From Salinibaculum litoreum (GTDB lineage Archaea > Halobacteriota > Halobacteria > Halobacteriales > Haloarculaceae), in NCBI GenBank assembly GCA_009789175.1, contig CP046866.1, positions 2,108,001 to 2,172,000 on the forward strand: a stretch of DNA of 64,000 bases. The letters run 5' to 3'. A program made the position numbers and the translations under genes. Of the stretch, positions 59,987 to 64,000 are shown piece by piece. The notes under the pieces were generated by a model. The model worked only from the letters and a program-made list of their open reading frames with translations. It made no database searches and was not told the DNA's origin. Each line of letters starts with the position of its first letter. Positions within the stretch are counted from its first letter, which is position 1.

Positions 59987-60903
59987 GAATTCTCCTCGGC
60001 CGAGGTCGATTCGGTCTCCTCTTCGCGCAACCGCCGTCGGAGTTCGAGTTGGTCCGAGACCTCCTCGGCAAACAGCTGCAAGTCCGTGAGTTCCTCGTCG
60101 GTGAACCTCCTGGGCTCGTCGTCGATGAGACAGAGTTCACCGATGACAGTCCCATCGGCGGTGGTGAGGTTCGCACCCGCGTACGCCCGGATATCGAGTT
60201 GTTTGAGCGTCTCGTTGTGCTCGAAGCGCGGGTCGGCCTGGACGTTCTCGACGACGGTTACGTCCTCGTCCAGGACGGCGTACGTGCAGATGGAATCCTC
60301 CCGGGTGAGCGTCTCCCAGTCAGCCCCGTGACAGGCGACGAATCGCTCTTCTTCCTCATCGAGTAACCCGACGAAGGCCACCGAGATACCGAAGTGGCTG
60401 ACGATGAGATTCGAGAACCGGTCGAACGACTCCACTGCGGTGAGGTCGTCGATGTCGTAATCCGCAAGCGCCTCCAGTCGCTCGTCCTCGTCGGGTGGGA
60501 GCGGAAAGCCAACCTGTGTTCGATTGAGGACGGCGTTACGCACGATGTCGACAAGCCTGTCGGTCGCGTTCGGCCCGCCTTTCGGCAGATACTCCGCGAC
60601 AGTGTCCCGGAATGCCCCAGAGTCGATATCTGCGTGGCCGACGTCGGTAAAGAGGATACAGGAGACGTTCGGGTGGTGGTCACGTGCAGCCTCGAAGAGG
60701 TCGAAGGCGGTGCCGTCCCCGAGGTCGTACTCGGCCACGATACAGTCGACGGCAGTCGATTCGGCGGTGTCGAGTGCCGACCCGACGCTGTCTGCAGCGG
60801 TCGGGGCGAAGTTTGCTCTGGTCTCGAACTCCGCGACAAGCCCCTCCCGCGCCTCGGCGTCGGGGTCGACACACAGCACCGTAAGATCCGTCCCAGTGGT
60901 CAC
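59983..60903 (-). CDS. Response-regulator-like receiver fused to GAF domain
   Basis: GTG at 60903 starts VTTGTDLTVLCVDPDAEARE, with the acidic pocket Asp13 and Asp15. The phosphoacceptor segment reads VDCIVAEYDLGDG, with Glu58 where haloarchaeal receivers have Asp (xxVSDYxMP). The Thr (T86) and Lys (K108) of the switch are kept. A GAF domain follows from about residue 150 (ESFDRFSNLIVSHFGIS ... TYAVLDEDVTVVENVQADPRF ... YAGANLTTADGTVIGELCLID). No output kinase or DNA-binding domain is present. A Glu in this place often mimics the phosphorylated state. Coupled with the KaiC-like protein downstream. Confidence 0.8.
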   Translation of the reverse strand: MTTGTDLTVLCVDPDAEAREGLVAEFETRANFAPTAADSVGSALDTAESTAVDCIVAEYDLGDGTAFDLFEAARDHHPNVSCILFTDVGHADIDSGAFRDTVAEYLPKGGPNATDRLVDIVRNAVLNRTQVGFPLPPDEDERLEALADYDIDDLTAVESFDRFSNLIVSHFGISVAFVGLLDEEEERFVACHGADWETLTREDSICTYAVLDEDVTVVENVQADPRFEHNETLKQLDIRAYAGANLTTADGTVIGELCLIDDEPRRFTDEELTDLQLFAEEVSDQLELRRRLREEETESTSAEENS

Positions 60904-61020
60904 TGGCAATGAGTTGTGAATCCACCTAAATAGAACTACTGCCCGTCCGACCGAAACGAAAGGTTTTGACGGGGGGCAAACCTTCAGTCGGGCAATGAGT
61001 ACCGAGATGACCGCCGCGAG

Positions 61021-62004
61021 GTGGTGGCGGTGACCCGGGAGTTCACCGAAATCACCGTCGTCGGTGAGGACGATACTGGCCTCATTGCCGAGGTAACGTC
61101 GCTGCTGTTCGAACGCTCGATCAACATCGAAGACCTCGACCAGGCCGTCCGGGAAGGCGTCTTCCGGATGACGATGCACGTCGACACCGGGGAGATGGTC
61201 TGTACCAAACAGAAACTCCGGGAAGACCTCGGCGAACTGGGCGAGGAGTTAGGCGTCGACGTGCAGGTCCGGTTCCCGGCCGACCGCGAGACCCAGCAAA
61301 TCGCCGTGCTGGTCACCAAGGAATCACACTGTCTGGAAGCCATCTTCGAGGCCTGGGCCAGCGGCGACCTGGACGCAGACGTGAACGTGGTCATCGGCAA
61401 CCACCCCGACCTCGAACCGCTCGCACAGAAATACGAGGTGCCCTTCCACGACATCGGCGACGAGGACGGCAACCCCGACGAGGACGAACTGCTCGAGTTG
61501 CTCTCGGAGTACGATGCCGACCTCATCGTGCTGGCGCGGTACATGCGCATTCTCAGTCCGGATGTCGTCTTCCGTTACGAGAACCAGATTATCAACGTCC
61601 ACCCCTCGCTGTTGCCCGCCTTCCCCGGCGCGGAGGCGTACCTGCAGGCGCTCGAAGAGGGCGTCCGTATCGCAGGCGTCACCGCCCACTACGTGACGAC
61701 CGACCTCGACCAGGGACCCATCATCACCCAGCGGGCTTTCAACGTCCCACAGGACCCCGAGGTCGAACCCGAGGACCTGCGTCGTATCGGCCAGCCACTC
61801 GAAGCCGAGGCCTTGCTGGAGGCTATCGACTTGCACCTGAACGACAACGTAGCGGTCCACCGCGGGCGGACACAGCTACGTGACCCGGAATCGGACGCCC
61901 AACTGGGCGCACCACCGGAGCTCAACGACCTCGTCCCCGACCGGCCCATCGACGGCCTCGGCGAGTTCGTCGCCGAACAGGACGAAGCCGAAGCCGACGA
62001 CTGA
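61021..62004 (+). CDS. purU: Formyltetrahydrofolate deformylase
   Basis: GTG at 61021 gives 327 residues. An ACT-like domain is at the N-terminus (EITVVGEDDTGLIAEVTSLLFERSINIEDLDQ). The formyltransferase domain follows, with IAVLVTKESHCLEAIFEAW near 98, VVIGNHPDLEPLA near 127 and VPFHDIGD. Catalytic-site wording is LARYMRILSPDVV, IINVHPSLLPAFPGA near 196 and GVTAHYVTTDLDQGPII near 220. It releases formate from 10-formyl-THF. The C-terminal 45 residues are an acidic extension beyond the bacterial enzyme. It is divergent from the response-regulator gene and near purS, purQ and purC. Confidence 0.93.
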   Translation: MVAVTREFTEITVVGEDDTGLIAEVTSLLFERSINIEDLDQAVREGVFRMTMHVDTGEMVCTKQKLREDLGELGEELGVDVQVRFPADRETQQIAVLVTKESHCLEAIFEAWASGDLDADVNVVIGNHPDLEPLAQKYEVPFHDIGDEDGNPDEDELLELLSEYDADLIVLARYMRILSPDVVFRYENQIINVHPSLLPAFPGAEAYLQALEEGVRIAGVTAHYVTTDLDQGPIITQRAFNVPQDPEVEPEDLRRIGQPLEAEALLEAIDLHLNDNVAVHRGRTQLRDPESDAQLGAPPELNDLVPDRPIDGLGEFVAEQDEAEADD

Positions 62005-62140
62005 GAGATTCGTTTTCACCGGGAACGTCAGCGACGCGGCCACACCGATGCCACTAGCTACTCACGAGTCGTGCCACTGGGCAGGTGTCACAGAGAGGAA
62101 AAGGGTGCGAAAGTGGGTGTGGAAGCTGCAGAAAGCCGCG

Positions 62141-62755
62141 TTAGGCCTCGGAGGCCTGGGACATGACTTCTTCAGTCTGGGCCTGGAACTGCTCGGTGAG
62201 TTCCTCGGTCTGCTCGACGACCTCTTCGGCCTGGGCCTCAAGCTCTTCGACCTGTGACTCGACGTGTGCCTGCATCTCCTCGGCCTGGACCTCGACCTGT
62301 TCGAGCACGTCGACGAACTGGGTTTCGAGTTCCTCGTGGTTCTCGACGACGAGGTCGAGCTGGTCCTCGACTGCTGCGAGGTAGTCGTCGACGAACTCGT
62401 CGTAGTTCTCGATACCGGATTCCAGCTCGGTCTCGATGGCGTCGAAGGCCTCGCCGTGGGCGCTTTCGAGCTCGTCGAACTGCTCGTCGACGAGGTCGCG
62501 GGCCTCGGAGACGTCCGCGCCGGGGACGTTCGCCTCGACTGCGTCGAGGTAGCTGTCGACCATGCTGTAAGTCAGGTCGACGAGCTGGGCCTGGCTGTCC
62601 TCGGTGGCTGCCAGTGCGTCGAGGCTGGCGTCGGCAAAGCGCTTCTGGGCGTCGAGGGTCTGCTCGAATGCCTGCTGACTCTGCTCGATTGCGCTGCGCT
62701 GAACGTCGAATACTGCCGTGACCGGATTCGTGTATGCTGTCATAGTGATTGTCAC
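62141..62755 (-). CDS. Coiled-coil, phasin-like protein
   Basis: The 204-residue protein starts MTAYTNPVTAVFDVQRSAIEQSQQAFEQTLD (ATG at 62743 or 62755) and is helical throughout. The last 70 residues are a long acidic coiled coil rich in Glu, Gln and Val (EELETQFVDVLEQVEVQAEEM ... VEELEAQAEEVVEQTEELTE). The N-terminus resembles haloarchaeal PHA-granule-associated phasin proteins. No PHA synthase is nearby, so this is tentative; a structural or stress role is possible. From 62005 to 62140 I see nothing else. Confidence 0.55.
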   Translation of the reverse strand: MTITMTAYTNPVTAVFDVQRSAIEQSQQAFEQTLDAQKRFADASLDALAATEDSQAQLVDLTYSMVDSYLDAVEANVPGADVSEARDLVDEQFDELESAHGEAFDAIETELESGIENYDEFVDDYLAAVEDQLDLVVENHEELETQFVDVLEQVEVQAEEMQAHVESQVEELEAQAEEVVEQTEELTEQFQAQTEEVMSQASEA

Positions 62756-62987
62756 CTATCTATACAAACGCCTCGGGGGTACATAAGATTTGCCCTCAAT
62801 AACCACTCGAAGGTTTACAATGGTATTAGATGGTCCGGAGTCTAGAGGGTGCCGGCATCCCAACGAGAGAGTGGTTGGGGAGATGGCCTGCAGTGATGGG
62901 AGAATGGCATATGATACCCTCGTAGGAATATTTCGGCAACAACACGAGAGTGTGTGCAAAAACGACGAAAGAGAACTCGGTCGGCAG

Positions 62988-64000
62988 TTAAAGCGAGTGG
63001 ATGTGCTCGATAGCGTCGGACAGCGACGGAGCCTCGAAGACATCGCGGCCGACGTATGCGTTCGTGCCCGCACAGTAGAGGTCGCGGGCAGCCGTGATGA
63101 CTTCCTCGTCCAGTTGCGCCGGTGACTCCTCACACAGCGACTTCCAGTCCGCCACGTCTTCCTCGCTCGCGCGCGCTTTGGCCTCGCTGACAGCGTCGAC
63201 CCAGTCGGGCTGGGTCCGCTTGTGGTACTGCCTGATGACTTCCTTCGAGACCTGCGTTCCTTCGTAGGAAAACCTGTTCTCGTCGAAGGTGCCGACGACA
63301 TCCGCGACGCGTATCTCACCATCGTAGGTGAGACACTCGATTTTGCCGTCCTGGTGGACGAATCCGGCCTGGTCGGCCTGCTCGGTGACGATACGGTTCA
63401 CGTCGCGGGCCACCGCTTCGAGGTCGTCGATACTGACGCTGCCGGCGATATCGTCGGCCTCCGCACGGGAGAGGTAGCGGTCCTGTTCCTCGTATTTGGT
63501 CGAGAATTCGATGATGGGGTCCGGGAGGTCGACGGCCTCGTCGGGCCACTCGTCGTAATCCAGTCCGTGGTCGGCCGGGTCGGTCCGCGACCGGAGCGAG
63601 GAGCCGGTGCCGACGCGGTTCCGGAAGACGATTTCCAGCGGGACGAGATAATTCTCGTCGGCAGCGTCGTGGTAGGCGTCGTAATCGTAGCTCCCGTCTG
63701 CGAAGGGCAACTCCGGCACCTGTGTGAGGTCGATTGCCATCTCCGTGGGGGTGTATCCGGCATCAAGTGCCGCTTCCAGCGGGCGTTCCTCGGCTTCATC
63801 AGGCTGTTGCCGATTGTCCGCGGAGCGTTGCTCCCCGCTGTCGACGACGACCCCGCGGTAGTGAGTAGGAACGCCCTCCTCTTCCAGCAACTCGAAGTTG
63901 AACGCGCCCATGATACACAGCGAGGCACCTTTGTCGGGAATCCGGTCGGGCATCTTGCCCCAGTCGAACACGGAGTAATCATCAGTGAAAACGAAGGCAC
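62988..64000 (-). CDS. purC: SAICAR synthetase PurC (5' truncated by window)
   Basis: The frame is open to the right edge, where it reads [24 protein letters not shown], the N-terminal block of SAICAR synthetases, so only a few codons are missing. [20 protein letters not shown] near 110 and [30 protein letters not shown] (D-G-K-IE and D-V-x-G-T-x-D-E-x-R) are the ATP/substrate-site blocks. The enzyme joins aspartate to CAIR in purine synthesis. The 232 bases between this gene and the phasin-like gene hold nothing I recognise. Confidence 0.92.
   Translation of the reverse strand, partial: AFVFTDDYSVFDWGKMPDRIPDKGASLCIMGAFNFELLEEEGVPTHYRGVVVDSGEQRSADNRQQPDEAEERPLEAALDAGYTPTEMAIDLTQVPELPFADGSYDYDAYHDAADENYLVPLEIVFRNRVGTGSSLRSRTDPADHGLDYDEWPDEAVDLPDPIIEFSTKYEEQDRYLSRAEADDIAGSVSIDDLEAVARDVNRIVTEQADQAGFVHQDGKIECLTYDGEIRVADVVGTFDENRFSYEGTQVSKEVIRQYHKRTQPDWVDAVSEAKARASEEDVADWKSLCEESPAQLDEEVITAARDLYCAGTNAYVGRDVFEAPSLSDAIEHIHSL

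Noticed and set aside
1-64000. CRISPR array or replication origin
   Set aside because: I found no regularly spaced repeats and no Orc1/Cdc6 gene with ORB-type repeats. The only repeats are IS ends, the att-like pair and short hairpins.

Overview
This is haloarchaeal chromosome (class Halobacteria). The evidence is acidic proteins rich in Asp and Glu, leaderless genes with TATA boxes about 27 bases upstream, the archaeosine pathway (TgtA, ArcS, RaSEA), TrmY, an STT3/AglB-type oligosaccharyltransferase, and IS families typical of haloarchaea (ISH3, ISH4-type IS1595, IS5, IS6, IS1341/TnpB). I cannot name the genus. The left 23 kb is clearly AT-richer than the right 35 kb, so the window looks like a variable surface-glycan island joined to core chromosome.

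Region 1 (1-28.3 kb) is a glycan-diversification zone. It carries a nonulosonic (sialic-like) acid cytidylyltransferase with a HAD phosphatase and a DUF115/GT42-like protein, a CDP-paratose/tyvelose-epimerase-like enzyme, several GT4 and one GT2 glycosyltransferases, and three GT61 (DUF563) transferases. A UDP-xylose-synthase-like enzyme sits between two of the GT61 genes. There are also two sulfatase-fold proteins, a methyltransferase and two multi-pass membrane proteins. Insertion sequences break it up heavily at 2.5-3.5, 6.0-9.0, 15.5-19.4, 20.2-21.6 and 22.8-23.1 kb. Target-site duplications can be read for five of them, and at least two insertions are nested inside older IS relics.

Region 2 (28.3-45.1 kb) is a GC-rich, mostly minus-strand N-glycan/polysaccharide assembly cluster. 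It holds a UDP-GlcNAc/Glc 4-epimerase, GT4, UDP-HexNAc dehydrogenase, polysaccharide deacetylase, alkaline-phosphatase-superfamily enzyme, polyprenyl-phosphate sugar-phosphate transferase, ATP-grasp ligase, UDP-sugar epimerase, AglF-like nucleotidyltransferase, AglM UDP-glucose dehydrogenase, and an unusual STT3 with an N-terminal cytoplasmic domain. A VapBC module and a TnpB transposon lie inside it. The likely logic is: make nucleotide sugars (AglF, AglM, epimerases, dehydrogenases), load the first sugar phosphate on a polyprenyl carrier, extend with GTs, decorate, then transfer to protein with STT3.

Region 3 (45.2-64 kb) is mostly housekeeping: TrmY, tRNA-Pro(CGG), a small tRNA-borne island with two toxin-antitoxin modules flanked by a 14-bp repeat of the tRNA 3' end (46.46-48.63 kb), small zinc-ribbon and membrane proteins, a NUDIX hydrolase, the archaeosine operon tgtA-arcS-vanZ-raSEA, an ABC-2 exporter, purS-purQ, a degenerate response-regulator/KaiC-like ATPase pair, purU, a coiled-coil phasin-like protein and the start of purC.

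The points most worth a second look are the STT3 whose WWDYG motif reads FTDWG, the TnpB lacking the usual RuvC-II glutamate, the response regulator with Glu in place of the phosphoacceptor Asp next to an ATPase with a broken P-loop, the UXS/GT61 pentose cassette, and an N-terminal 'GGLKAL' module shared by unrelated glycan enzymes.
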